A stretch of DNA of 64,000 nucleotides, from NCBI RefSeq assembly GCF_004801405.1, contig NZ_SSOB01000014.1:1-64000 (forward strand), given 5' to 3'. A model generated the notes under the pieces. The model was given only the letters and a program-made list of their open reading frames with translations, was not told the DNA's origin and did no database searches. This document shows, piece by piece, positions 17,342 to 26,112 of the stretch (positions are counted from its first letter, which is position 1; each line of letters starts with the position of its first letter). Made by a program: the position numbers and the translations under genes. The DNA is from Cohnella fermenti. Its GTDB lineage: Bacteria; Bacillota; Bacilli; Paenibacillales; Paenibacillaceae.

Positions 17342-17400
17342 CCCCAATCAACCCCAATCAACCCAATCACCCCAATCGATCCCCAATCCCTATCCCTATA
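17342..17400 (+). repeat. Degenerate CCCCAATCAA tandem repeat
   Basis: Five to six units of ccccaatca(a), then ccctat(a) units, fill the gap between the reductase and the next glycosyltransferase, ending 10 bases before the ribosome binding site GAGGAGG. Confidence 0.9.
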
Positions 17401-17425
17401 TACGCGGCGAGGAGGACAGACCGGC

Positions 17426-18649
17426 ATGTACGCGATGTGCAGCATCATCTCCAAAAATTATCTGGCCCACGCGAGAACGCTCGCGCAATCGTTCCTCCGG
17501 CATCATCCGACCGGCAAGGCGTTCATTCTCCTGACCGATGAAGGAGAAGGGCAGATCCCGGCTCAGGGAGAGCCGTTCGAATGGGTCTATGTCCGCGACA
17601 TCGGCTTGCCGGACGCGGACTCGCTACGGTTCCGCTACGATGTTGTGGAGTTCAATACGGCGGTCAAGCCTTTTCTCATGGAATATTTGTTCGTCTCCCG
17701 CGGGGTCGACAAGCTCGTCTACCTGGACCCGGATATTCTGATCACGCAGCGGATGGATGAGCTGTTCCGCCTGATGGACCGCACCTCGATCGTGCTGACG
17801 CCGCACATTCTGACCCCGATGAAGGACGACGGCTTGCGTCCGAGCGAGACGGACCTGCTGCAAGCGGGCATCTACAACCTCGGCTTCCTTGCGCTGACCC
17901 GTTCGGCGGAGGCGATGAGGCTGCTCGGCTGGTGGAAGGCGAGACTGCTCGCTTACTGCTTAATGAAGCCCGAGAGCGGCTATCACGTCGACCAGAGGTG
18001 GATGGACTTCGTGCCCGCCCTGTTCGAGAACGTTCATATTCTGAAGTCCTGCGGCTACAACGCCGCGTATTGGAACCTGCACGAACGAACCGTCGCAAGC
18101 GAAGACGGGATGTTCCTCGTGAACGGGGAACCGCTTCTGTTCTATCACTTCAGCGGCTTCACGGCGGACTTGAGCCAGATCTCCAGGCACCAGACGCGCT
18201 TCTCCTGGGAGCAGGTCCCCGGGCTGCGCCCTCTCTTCCTTCAATATGCCCGGCGACTTGCGGAGAACGGCCATGCGACGCTGTCTTCGCTCGGGTACAC
18301 ATACGGGTTCTTCGACAATCAGGTGCGAATTCCGCCGTTCGTCCGCGAGGTGTACCGGAAGCTCGGAGAGGAGGCGAAGCGCTTCGGCAACCCGTTCGCG
18401 ACGCTCGATCCGGGCGGATTCTATCAGTGGCTGTTCTTCCCCCAGCGGTCCCCGACCGGCTTGCCGCGCCTTCTGCACGAGATTTACGAGACCAGGCCGG
18501 ATCTGCAGCGGGCATTCCCCAGTCCGACGGGAGCGCAGCGCGGGGAGTTCCTGAAGTGGGCGAGGCCGTTTATTCCGCTTGAATACGGAGTCGAGCCGAA
18601 GCTGTGGAACCCGGTCATGGACGTCGCAATGACGAGACCGTTCGGGTAG
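17426..18649 (+). CDS. GT-A type glycosyltransferase (GT8-like)
   Basis: A 407-residue protein. The N-terminal half is a GT-A-like nucleotide-sugar transferase: CSIISKNYLAHARTLAQSFL at the start, AVKPFLMEYLF, then the metal-binding YLDPDIL (about residues 98-104). A later block, GYHVDQRWMDFVP, and the pattern YNLGFLAL also resemble GT8 or nucleotide-diphospho-sugar transferases. The C-terminal 150 residues (from about HFSGFTADLSQIS) have no assigned domain. ATG 17426 follows GAGGAGG. It lies in the glycan operon downstream of manC-rmd, so a GDP-sugar donor is possible but not shown. Confidence 0.8.
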   Translation: MYAMCSIISKNYLAHARTLAQSFLRHHPTGKAFILLTDEGEGQIPAQGEPFEWVYVRDIGLPDADSLRFRYDVVEFNTAVKPFLMEYLFVSRGVDKLVYLDPDILITQRMDELFRLMDRTSIVLTPHILTPMKDDGLRPSETDLLQAGIYNLGFLALTRSAEAMRLLGWWKARLLAYCLMKPESGYHVDQRWMDFVPALFENVHILKSCGYNAAYWNLHERTVASEDGMFLVNGEPLLFYHFSGFTADLSQISRHQTRFSWEQVPGLRPLFLQYARRLAENGHATLSSLGYTYGFFDNQVRIPPFVREVYRKLGEEAKRFGNPFATLDPGGFYQWLFFPQRSPTGLPRLLHEIYETRPDLQRAFPSPTGAQRGEFLKWARPFIPLEYGVEPKLWNPVMDVAMTRPFG

Positions 18650-18699
18650 CGGGGACGAGAGTACGGCAACGGTTAGCGAAAAAAAGGGGGCGAGCGCAG

Positions 18700-19857
18700 A
18701 TGGGGCGGAAGGAGAGCGAGTCCGGCGAGGGGCTTCCGGGGACGAATCTGATCGGCTACGTCCGCTACGAGATGGGAATCGGGGAATCGTGCCGGATGGC
18801 CGCCCGCGCGCTGGAGCGGGCGGGGGTGCCGTTCGGCGTCTATCCCTTCTCCGGAGGCTGCACGTCCCGCAGCGAGGATTCTTCGCTGGAGGCCTTCTAT
18901 GTATCCGAGCCCGAGTATGCGATCAACCTCGTGCACGTCAATGCCGACCAGATGCCGGTCGCCTACGGGGAGCTTGGCCCGTCTTGGTTCGAGGGGCGCT
19001 ACACGATCGGCTACTGGCACTGGGAGCTGCCGGAATTCCCGGACGAGTTCGCGGAAGGCTTCCGGTACGTCGACGAGGTGTGGGTGCCTTCGGCATTCGT
19101 CGCCCGCGGCGTCGCGGCCAAATCCCCGGTTCCGGTCGTCCGCATCCCCCACGGGGTCGAGGTGCGCGTCCCCCCGGGAATGTCGAGGAGAACGTTCGGC
19201 CTTCCCGAGCGCCGCTTCCTGTTCCTGATGATGTACGACACGTTCAGCTACAGCTCCCGCAAGAACCCGGCCTCCGTCATCGAGGCTTACCGTCGCGCCG
19301 CCCTGCAGTTCGGCCTCCCCGCCGACCTGGTCGTGAAGATGAACAACCCGCAGCCGGAGGAGATCGCGGCGATTCGCCGGGCGACCGAAGACCTGCCGGG
19401 GGTTCACCTCATCGACCGGACGCTCGGCCGGCTAGAGACGAACGCTCTCTTGGCGTGCGCCGATTGCCTCGTCTCCTTGCACCGTGCGGAGGGCTTCGGC
19501 TTGCCGATCGCCGAGGCGATGGAGCTGGGGAAGCCGGTCATCGCGACAGCCTGGTCGGGCAACGAGGACTTCATGTCGCCGGGCAATTCGGGAGCCGTCC
19601 GCTACCGGCTGCAGCCGCTCGGCCGCGACTTCGGCCCTTATCGTTCCGAGCAGGTATGGGCGGAGCCGGATGTGGAGCATGCGGCGTTCCTGATGCGCAA
19701 GGTCGTCTATGACGAAGAGTGGAGGGCGCGAATCTCCGCGGAAGGGCGCCTGACGATCCGGACGACATTCTCCCCGGCGGCTTCCGGGCTCGCCATGGCA
19801 AGGCGGCTGGCCCAGATTGCGGGCGAACGGGATGCACGGCGGCCGGGAATGCGGTAA
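18700..19857 (+). CDS. Family 4 glycosyltransferase
   Basis: A 385-residue GT-B transferase. NLIGYVRYEMGIGESCRMAA is the acceptor-domain start, and HRAEGFGLPIAEAMELGKPV (about residues 264-283) is the intact donor-site E-x7-E motif. SRKNPASVIEAYRRA fits the family. ATG 18700 is preferred because AGGGGG lies about 10 bases upstream; the frame is open from 18604, overlapping the preceding gene, without support. It is the last clear gene of the glycan cluster, about 50 bases after the GT-A gene. Confidence 0.88.
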   Translation: MGRKESESGEGLPGTNLIGYVRYEMGIGESCRMAARALERAGVPFGVYPFSGGCTSRSEDSSLEAFYVSEPEYAINLVHVNADQMPVAYGELGPSWFEGRYTIGYWHWELPEFPDEFAEGFRYVDEVWVPSAFVARGVAAKSPVPVVRIPHGVEVRVPPGMSRRTFGLPERRFLFLMMYDTFSYSSRKNPASVIEAYRRAALQFGLPADLVVKMNNPQPEEIAAIRRATEDLPGVHLIDRTLGRLETNALLACADCLVSLHRAEGFGLPIAEAMELGKPVIATAWSGNEDFMSPGNSGAVRYRLQPLGRDFGPYRSEQVWAEPDVEHAAFLMRKVVYDEEWRARISAEGRLTIRTTFSPAASGLAMARRLAQIAGERDARRPGMR

Positions 19858-19886
19858 TATAGGGGGAAAATGAAGGCAGGTGTTCC

Positions 19887-21116
19887 ATGAACATTCGACA
19901 GCTTGAAGAGAGAGACTTCGATGAGCAAACGGCTTTGTCCGAATTTGCCTTCCAATACGTTCTGAGCGAAGACGAACGCAAGGCAAGGCGCAGGCAATAT
20001 CGGCCGGCGGATTACTGGGGAGCGTTCGGCGAGCGGGGGGAATTGCTGTCCAAGCTGACGATTCTGCCGCTGGAATGCAGGGTCGGCGGCCGCGCCCTGC
20101 GGATGGGAGGCATCGCCGGCGTGGCGACGTGGCCGGAAGCGCGGCGGATGAACTGCGTCACGAGGCTGCTGGAGCGCGCGCTTGTCGTCATGAAGGAGCA
20201 GGGGCAGACGATCAGCATGCTCCATCCGTTCTCGATCCCCTTCTATCGCAAGTTCGGTTGGGAGCTTACGATCGAGCAGAAGAAGGTCGAGATCGAGACG
20301 GCCAAGCTGGCGAAGCGGAAGGATGCTCCGGGCCGTATGGAGACGATCCCGAAGGAAGGGGACGCTCTTAAGGAACTGCAAGACGTATACGAGGCGTTCG
20401 CATCGGCGTATCAAGGGGCGCTGGTCCGGAATGCGGAATGGTGGAACGAGCGCATTGTATCCAAGCCGGGAAGAATCTCCGCCTGGAGGAACGATGCGGG
20501 AGCCATGGAGGCTTACGTCTTCTACGAGGTGAAGGAAGGCGATCTGACGGTCCACGACTGGGCGGCCTTGAACGAAGAGGCTCGCGGCGCCCTGTGGGCG
20601 TTCCTCGCGAATCACGATTCGATGGCGGCGACGATCCGGCTGCAAGCTCCGACGGACGACGCGACCTCCTACCTGCTGCTTGATCCGCGAGGCGCGAAGC
20701 AGGAGCTTCATTCCTACTTCATGTCCCGGATCGTGGATGCGGCGGGCTTCCTTCGCCAATATCCGTTCGCGGGGGGCGAAGCGAAGGAGCGGCTGACGCT
20801 GCAGTTGACGGACGAGTATGCGCCGTGGAACCGGAACGTCCTCGTTGTCGAATGGGACGAGCAGGGCCGCGCCGTCGTCTCGGAGTCGGCAGAGGAGGCG
20901 GAAGCGGGAGCGGCTTCGACGGCCGGGAACGACACGGCGGGCGAGACGGCAGCGGACATCCGGTGCCACATTCGCGAGCTGTCCGCGATGCTGCTCGGGA
21001 GCCGCAGGCCGGAATGGCTTCAGCGCTGCGGCTTGCTGTCGGCGACTTCGGACGCCGTCCGGCTGCTGGAACGGAGAATTCCGCCGCGCGTTCCGTATCT
21101 TCCGGACTTCTTCTGA
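19887..21116 (+). CDS. Eis-like GNAT acetyltransferase
   Basis: A 409-residue GNAT-fold protein. MNIRQLEERDFDEQTALSEF opens the first acetyltransferase domain. MGGIAGVATWPEARRMNCVT (about residues 72-91) is the acetyl-CoA binding region, and SMLHPFSIPFYRKFGWEL is the typical end of that domain. A second GNAT-like and a sterol-carrier-like C-terminal part complete the Eis-type layout. The start follows a weak GGCAGG site 29 bases after the glycosyltransferase, so it may be read from the same transcript. The substrate is unknown; enzymes of this type acetylate amines on small molecules or proteins. It is convergent with the germination operon. Confidence 0.8.
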   Translation: MNIRQLEERDFDEQTALSEFAFQYVLSEDERKARRRQYRPADYWGAFGERGELLSKLTILPLECRVGGRALRMGGIAGVATWPEARRMNCVTRLLERALVVMKEQGQTISMLHPFSIPFYRKFGWELTIEQKKVEIETAKLAKRKDAPGRMETIPKEGDALKELQDVYEAFASAYQGALVRNAEWWNERIVSKPGRISAWRNDAGAMEAYVFYEVKEGDLTVHDWAALNEEARGALWAFLANHDSMAATIRLQAPTDDATSYLLLDPRGAKQELHSYFMSRIVDAAGFLRQYPFAGGEAKERLTLQLTDEYAPWNRNVLVVEWDEQGRAVVSESAEEAEAGAASTAGNDTAGETAADIRCHIRELSAMLLGSRRPEWLQRCGLLSATSDAVRLLERRIPPRVPYLPDFF

Positions 21117-21142
21117 AGCCGCCGGGCGCTTGGAATTATTGC

Positions 21143-22345
21143 TTAGGGATGCGGCTGGCTCGTCAGCGGGCTGCCCGCATCCATTCCCGTCGTTGTCAGG
21201 TCGATCTTAACCGATACCGACACCTTCGCCTTCGAGAACAGCTCGGGCCAATCCGAGCGCCACTGCTTCCAGAGCCGGGGATTCCACCTCTCGACCCTTA
21301 ATCCCGCGAACAGCACGTCCGCCTTGCGCTTCTGAATATACTCCAACGCTTCCAGAGTGTCGCTTGTTACTTTCTCCTCCAGGCGCTTCACGAACCGATC
21401 GTGCTCCGCCTTCGTCAGCACGCTGGAGCAGACCAGCTCGCCAACCCCTCCTTGCAGCGATAAATGTATTTTGATATTCGGCAAGCCTCCCGAGCTCACG
21501 ACCCGCAGACGGGATTTGGCGTTGCCTACTTTGAACAGATCCGCCGCCTCGCCCCCCGCTTCGCCATCGCTGGGACAGGGCAGCGTAATGAGCCCTCGCT
21601 TGTACTCGCCCCGGATCATCATAATGTTGTCGACGAACTTGATCGGAACAAGGCCCGAGTCGATCTTGCCGGGAGGCAGCCGCAGCACATTCATGCCGTC
21701 GATAATGGCCGCCTGCTGGCTCTGCTGCTTGAGCAGCTTCAGCCGGGGGAGAAGCGTCACCGATCCCGGAGATTGGGCCAGGATCTCAAGGTTGATCAGG
21801 GAAAGCGCGGTCGAGGCTCCCGCCTGGAGGCTGGACAGCCTCTCCACCGTCTTCAATTGCTGCCCGATCGTGTTCTCGATCAGAGGATTGATGAGAAGAT
21901 ATCGATTGGCCAAGCCTTCCGTCGTCATGACGAACGCCGATCCCCGCAGCCCTTGGGAACGCGAGAAGAAGTCGAGAATCTCGCCGATATTGCGGTTAAG
22001 GGCGGCCTCTTCCCCGAGCAGCAGCGCTCTCATATGGCTCCACTGCAGGTTCCTCCCGAGCTGCGCGGCTATCTGGCCAGCCGCTTGGGAGATGGTGGAC
22101 GCTTCGCTGGTCAGCGTGACGAACGACTTGCCGCTGGAAGAGGTGTCGCTTCTGGATTCGGAAGCCCCCGGCCGGTAGATCTGGGTGGTGACCCGGAATC
22201 CGCCGCTCTCCGTAAGATCGATAGCGACCGCTTGAACGAAGCCCCATGCGGTCAATTCGTTCTTGTCCCAGCACCCGGTCAAGAGGGTCAGCGCTCCCAA
22301 GAGAAGCATGCACCGTCCCCATGCGCCCACGCCCGCGCCGCTCAC
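21143..22345 (-). CDS. Spore germination lipoprotein, Ger(x)C family
   Basis: A 400-residue GerAC-type lipoprotein of the spore inner membrane and a subunit of a nutrient germinant receptor. The lipobox LLTGC puts the anchored cysteine at about residue 25. The following WDKNELTAWGFVQAVAIDL matches the family's GCWDxxEI start. GTG 22345 is chosen because it overlaps the GerA stop codon (GTGA), giving translational coupling although the ribosome binding site is poor. It is the last gene of the operon. Confidence 0.9.
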   Translation of the reverse strand: MSGAGVGAWGRCMLLLGALTLLTGCWDKNELTAWGFVQAVAIDLTESGGFRVTTQIYRPGASESRSDTSSSGKSFVTLTSEASTISQAAGQIAAQLGRNLQWSHMRALLLGEEAALNRNIGEILDFFSRSQGLRGSAFVMTTEGLANRYLLINPLIENTIGQQLKTVERLSSLQAGASTALSLINLEILAQSPGSVTLLPRLKLLKQQSQQAAIIDGMNVLRLPPGKIDSGLVPIKFVDNIMMIRGEYKRGLITLPCPSDGEAGGEAADLFKVGNAKSRLRVVSSGGLPNIKIHLSLQGGVGELVCSSVLTKAEHDRFVKRLEEKVTSDTLEALEYIQKRKADVLFAGLRVERWNPRLWKQWRSDWPELFSKAKVSVSVKIDLTTTGMDAGSPLTSQPHP

Positions 22346-23871
22346 CTCGCGCGACCGCGGCGGCCGCGGGGCGGCGCCGATTCCGATGGAAGCAAGCGGC
22401 GATTCCGGGGGTTCTTCAGCATGGTTGTCAACGGGGCCCGAACGACAATGTCGCGCCAATCCGAGAGCTTCAAGGGGGCGATCGACGTCAGGTAGGGCTG
22501 ACCCAGCGTGCGCAAGCAGGTCAGGTGCAGCAGCAGGAGCAGGGAACATATCATCAGGCCGAAGCCTCCGAGCAGCGTCGCCGCGACCATGAACGGGAAC
22601 CTCAGAATGCGGATGGCAATGGCGATATCGTAATGCGGAATGGCGAAGGAAGCGATCCCTGTTAACGCGACCACAATGACCATGATCGGAGAAGAGATCT
22701 TGGCCATGATCGCCGCCTGGCCGATGACCAGCGCGCCGACGATGCTGACGGCAGATCCAACGGGCCGCGGCAGGCGAATTCCCGCTTCCCGAAGCAGCTC
22801 GAAGGAGATCTCCATAATCAGCGCTTCGATAAAAGCCGGGAACGGAATTCCTTCTCTCGTGTCCAATATAGCCAGCAGCAGGACGGTCGGAATCATCTCG
22901 GGGTGGAAGGTCGACAACGCGATATAGAGGCTGGGCAGCATCAGCGCGATGAAGAAGGCGCCGATTCGAAGAAGGCGGATCATCGTGGCGAACACGGTCC
23001 GCACGTAATAGTCTTCGCTTGTGCCGAGAAAATCGGTCAGAAGAGCCGGGGCGATAAGAACCATCGGCGAATTGTCGACGAGCACGGCGATTCGGCCGTC
23101 CATAATGGCGGCGGCTATCGCATCCGTTCGCTCCGTATACCGATATTGAGGGAAGGGCGAGTACTTCGAATCTTGAACCCAATCCTCAATGAAGGACGTC
23201 TCCGGGACGTCGTATTGCTCAATCCCTTGCAGGCGGCTTTGAAATTCGTTAAGCACCGTAGGGATTACCGCGTTGTCCAAGTAGCACATGGCGATGGTTG
23301 TCTTCGTTGTGTCTCCCGCGACCAGGAACTCGATCTTCAGGCGGGGAGTCTGCAGCCGCTGCCTGATCATTCCGAGGTTGGTCGAGAGCCGCTCAACGGT
23401 ACCTTCCCGCGGGCCTTGAACGACCGGCTCGCTGACGGGCTCCGTCACCTGCCGCTTGTCGAACGAGGGCGCCTGGTAGGCGACAGCCCGATTCCAGCCG
23501 TCGAACATCAGGACGACGAAGCCTTGCAGGATGAGATTGATCGCCGCTTCCAGCTCCGTTACGATCCTCATCCCTTGAGAGGTCGCGCCCTCCTGGCCGA
23601 AGTAGCGTTCGACCGAGGCGGGGGTGACGGATTCGGCCCTCCCCGAACGGCGGCCCGAGAGGTCTTCCAGCGATTGCATCATGTAATGATTGCGGTCTAC
23701 GGCAACGAGGGAGCTGCAGTACACCGACAATGCCTTGTAGTCCAAATTATCTCCGTATGTAAGTACATCGAAGATGACGTCATCGCATTTTCCCAACAAC
23801 TGCTCCAGACTCCGCCGATTCGCGGACAGATCTTCCGTCAACAGCTCCGGGTTTGCGGGAGAGGGCTTCAT
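22342..23871 (-). CDS. Spore germination protein, GerA family
   Basis: A 509-residue GerAA-type receptor subunit. The N-terminal cytoplasmic domain (about 1-240) is followed by a membrane domain with several hydrophobic segments (for example FFIALMLPSLYIALSTFHPE, about 300-325). The family's conserved REGIPFPAFIEALIMEISFELLREAG region and PRPVGSAVSIVGALVIGQAA are present (shortened here). The start is ATG 23871 behind AGGAGG. The open frame extends to 24042, inside gerB, without support. ATGA overlap with the gerB stop indicates coupling. Confidence 0.93.
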   Translation of the reverse strand: MKPSPANPELLTEDLSANRRSLEQLLGKCDDVIFDVLTYGDNLDYKALSVYCSSLVAVDRNHYMMQSLEDLSGRRSGRAESVTPASVERYFGQEGATSQGMRIVTELEAAINLILQGFVVLMFDGWNRAVAYQAPSFDKRQVTEPVSEPVVQGPREGTVERLSTNLGMIRQRLQTPRLKIEFLVAGDTTKTTIAMCYLDNAVIPTVLNEFQSRLQGIEQYDVPETSFIEDWVQDSKYSPFPQYRYTERTDAIAAAIMDGRIAVLVDNSPMVLIAPALLTDFLGTSEDYYVRTVFATMIRLLRIGAFFIALMLPSLYIALSTFHPEMIPTVLLLAILDTREGIPFPAFIEALIMEISFELLREAGIRLPRPVGSAVSIVGALVIGQAAIMAKISSPIMVIVVALTGIASFAIPHYDIAIAIRILRFPFMVAATLLGGFGLMICSLLLLLHLTCLRTLGQPYLTSIAPLKLSDWRDIVVRAPLTTMLKNPRNRRLLPSESAPPRGRRGRAR

Positions 23872-24989
23872 CGTTCTGCCTCCTGTGCGCGCGAAGCGGG
23901 TTTTGTCCTTGCCAGAGTCAGTCCCGCAAGCGCGTAAATCAACAAACAGCCTACGAAGATGACGGTAAAGGGCCAAACTTGATAAACGAGGTATTGGAAG
24001 TCCGCCGGGCTGCTGAACAGAGTCAACGAGAGCAAGGTGCACAGCAAGCCGAGCGGATAGATGAAGGCCCGTTCGTCCTTAACGCCGCTTATCTTCGAGA
24101 GGACTCTGTTCAACGCGATAATGTATCCCGTAGCCTTCATATAGGAGCCCAGAATAAGCGCAACTCCGATAACCGCCTCGATGCGTTCGTTCGTGCCGCC
24201 GATCTCGATATTGCTGGCAAGCTGGTACAAGGAGTAGTTGAAGTGCCCTGCGGCGGCGCCGAACGCGGCGATCGTACACAATGTTGCGATCACCATGGAT
24301 ATTCCGGTAATGCCGAATGCCAGCAAGAGCCTGACGCTTAAGAGCCTGCTGTTGTCCTTGCCGGCATAGGGGAGAATCAGAGCGAACAAGCACACCTCCC
24401 CGAAGGGGAATCCGGCGGTGATGAACAGCCCGTGCAGGATAGGCCCGGCTCCCTTATCGAAGATGGGAAGCAGCCGGTTCCAGTCATAAAGCGGAAGTGC
24501 AATGACCAATACGACAACGGCGAACATGATCATGATCGGCACGAGCAGGACAAACATTCGGGCTGCCGCGGCGATTCCGGCTCTTGCGGTCAAGGTGGCC
24601 ACAAGCAGACTGAACGAGCAGAAAATATAGAGGGGAGTCTCGGGCATCATGCCGCTGATAAAAAAAGCTCCGATTCCGGCGATAATGGCGGCCGTGGCGA
24701 ACAAGAGCATCGCGATAACCGGAATCATAATGATCACCGTTGCGGTTCTCCCGATCAAGATGCGCGAGTATTCGACCATGTCTCGCCCTTCATGCCGCCG
24801 ATGCAGGAACAATACGCAGAGCAAGGTGATCATTCCGAAGCCGAAGGCGCCGAGGAGCGATAACCAAGCTCCGTTGCCTGCCGTCAGGATAAGAGAACTG
24901 GGGATGAAGATGATCGCCGATCCCATCGAGACCGCAATGAGAAAGCACGCCAACTGCCCGGTGGTAAGTTTATCTGCGCGTCCTTGCAA
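23868..24989 (-). CDS. Spore germination protein, GerB family
   Basis: A 373-residue GerAB-type membrane transporter-like subunit (APC superfamily) with about ten hydrophobic segments. The first is LTTGQLACFLIAVSMGSAII, near residue 8. GerB-type subunits bind the nutrient germinant. The start is taken as TTG 24989, because AAGGAGGG lies 8 bases before it and the protein then begins just before the first membrane segment, as in homologues. The frame is open upstream to 25226 without support. The order B-A-C differs from the classical A-B-C. Confidence 0.88.
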   Translation of the reverse strand: MQGRADKLTTGQLACFLIAVSMGSAIIFIPSSLILTAGNGAWLSLLGAFGFGMITLLCVLFLHRRHEGRDMVEYSRILIGRTATVIIMIPVIAMLLFATAAIIAGIGAFFISGMMPETPLYIFCSFSLLVATLTARAGIAAAARMFVLLVPIMIMFAVVVLVIALPLYDWNRLLPIFDKGAGPILHGLFITAGFPFGEVCLFALILPYAGKDNSRLLSVRLLLAFGITGISMVIATLCTIAAFGAAAGHFNYSLYQLASNIEIGGTNERIEAVIGVALILGSYMKATGYIIALNRVLSKISGVKDERAFIYPLGLLCTLLSLTLFSSPADFQYLVYQVWPFTVIFVGCLLIYALAGLTLARTKPASRAQEAER

Positions 24990-25048
24990 TATCGTGCCCT
25001 CCTTGAATGGTAAGTTAGTGGATCGGCGCGGATCAGCGATCGAGCAAG

Positions 25049-25288
25049 TCAGCGGATCGATTCCAACATGCGGACGAAGCCGTCCGAAGGCGGCCCGTAA
25101 ATCCACTCCAGCCATTCTCCGAATCCAGCCCAATCCATATGGCCGGCATACATCAAGGCGAAGTAAAGGGACGGCGTCGTGATGAGCAGAATCCACCGGC
25201 GAGTTTTCTTGTTCTGGTGTTTCCAATCATGAATCGTGGTTAAGATAAATAAAGAGAACAATATCGTCAGGAATAACCACTTTTCCAT
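25049..25288 (-). CDS. Small two-TM protein leading the germination operon
   Basis: A 79-residue protein with two hydrophobic segments (about residues 4-19, WLFLTILFSLFILTTI, and 31-49, RWILLITTPSLYFALMYAG), separated by a basic loop. It starts at ATG 25288 behind AAGGAG and lies 59 bases upstream of gerB on the same strand. Size, topology and position match the small D-subunit proteins encoded in some GerA-type receptor operons of Bacillales and Clostridia. Assignment to that group is inference; no sequence motif proves it. Confidence 0.65.
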   Translation of the reverse strand: MEKWLFLTILFSLFILTTIHDWKHQNKKTRRWILLITTPSLYFALMYAGHMDWAGFGEWLEWIYGPPSDGFVRMLESIR

Positions 25289-25523
25289 CTCGTGCCGCTC
25301 CTTCCGTCGTCTGCATGCGCTTGGGGGTCTTGACCATTTTCCCCTTTTTTCCATGTCTTATGCGCGAAGATCAGGCGCGAACGAAGCGTGCATTCCCGGA
25401 ATATCTTGAATGCAGGAGGCGTCTTGACGAAAATTTTCGGCCCGCAGGCAAGTAATCCGCAGCGGTTCTGCCCATACTTTCGAAGAGAGCGCAAGAGAAG
25501 GGAAGTTCGGCGGCGATCCCCCC

Positions 25524-25577
25524 TTGGCAAGTCGGGAAAAAGCGATTATAATAAGCCTATAGTCAAAGAAAGTCAAA
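25524..25577 (+). promoter_or_regulatory. ctsR operon promoter and CtsR operator
   Basis: TTGGCA (25524-25529), 17-base spacer, perfect TATAAT (25547-25552). The operator AGTCAAAGAAAGTCAAA (25561-25577) is an exact fit to the CtsR heptamer direct repeat RGTCAAANANRGTCAAA, placed over the transcription start region. It predicts heat and protein-stress autoregulation of the ctsR-mcsA-mcsB-clpC operon. Confidence 0.92.
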
Positions 25578-25621
25578 GTCAGAGTCGGAGCCGTAATCGC
25601 GCTTCGGAAGGGAGGTTGGCG

Positions 25622-26083
25622 ATGCGCAACATCTCGGATCTGATCGAGCAGTACTTAAAGCAAATCCTGGCGGTCAGCCAAGGGGGCGCCGTCGAGATTC
25701 AGCGCAGCGATCTCGCGGAGAAGTTCTCCTGTGTTCCTTCGCAGATCAACTACGTGATCGGCACCCGCTTCACGATCGAGAAGGGCTATTACGTCGAGAG
25801 CAAGCGGGGAGGCGGAGGCTACATCCGCATTCAGCGCGTCGACCTGCCGAATCTGGAAGCCGTGCAGCGCCACATTCAGATAACGGTGGGCGAGCAGATC
25901 GATCAGAGCGCCGCGGAGGGGCTGATCTACCAGTTGGAGGAAGCAAGGTACTTAAGCCCAAGGGAAGCTCATCTCCTGAAGGCGGCCATGTCGAGAGATG
26001 TGCTGCAGCTCAAGCTTCCCGCCCGCGATGAACTGAGAGCCCGGCTGCTTCGGGCGATGCTCGTGGCCTTGCTCGCCAAGTAG
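25622..26083 (+). CDS. ctsR: Transcriptional repressor CtsR
   Basis: A 153-residue repressor of class III heat-shock genes. The N-terminal winged helix (about 1-73) includes RSDLAEKFSCVPSQINYVI and the wing RGGGGYIRI, whose glycines act as the thermosensor in this family. The C-terminal dimerisation part follows. The ATG at 25622 follows GGGAGG; the frame open from 25388 is upstream, untranslated sequence. It is the first gene of the operon and sits behind its own perfect operator. Confidence 0.96.
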   Translation: MRNISDLIEQYLKQILAVSQGGAVEIQRSDLAEKFSCVPSQINYVIGTRFTIEKGYYVESKRGGGGYIRIQRVDLPNLEAVQRHIQITVGEQIDQSAAEGLIYQLEEARYLSPREAHLLKAAMSRDVLQLKLPARDELRARLLRAMLVALLAK

Positions 26084-26112
26084 CGGCGGCAAGGGGAAAG
26101 GAGGAGTCAAGG

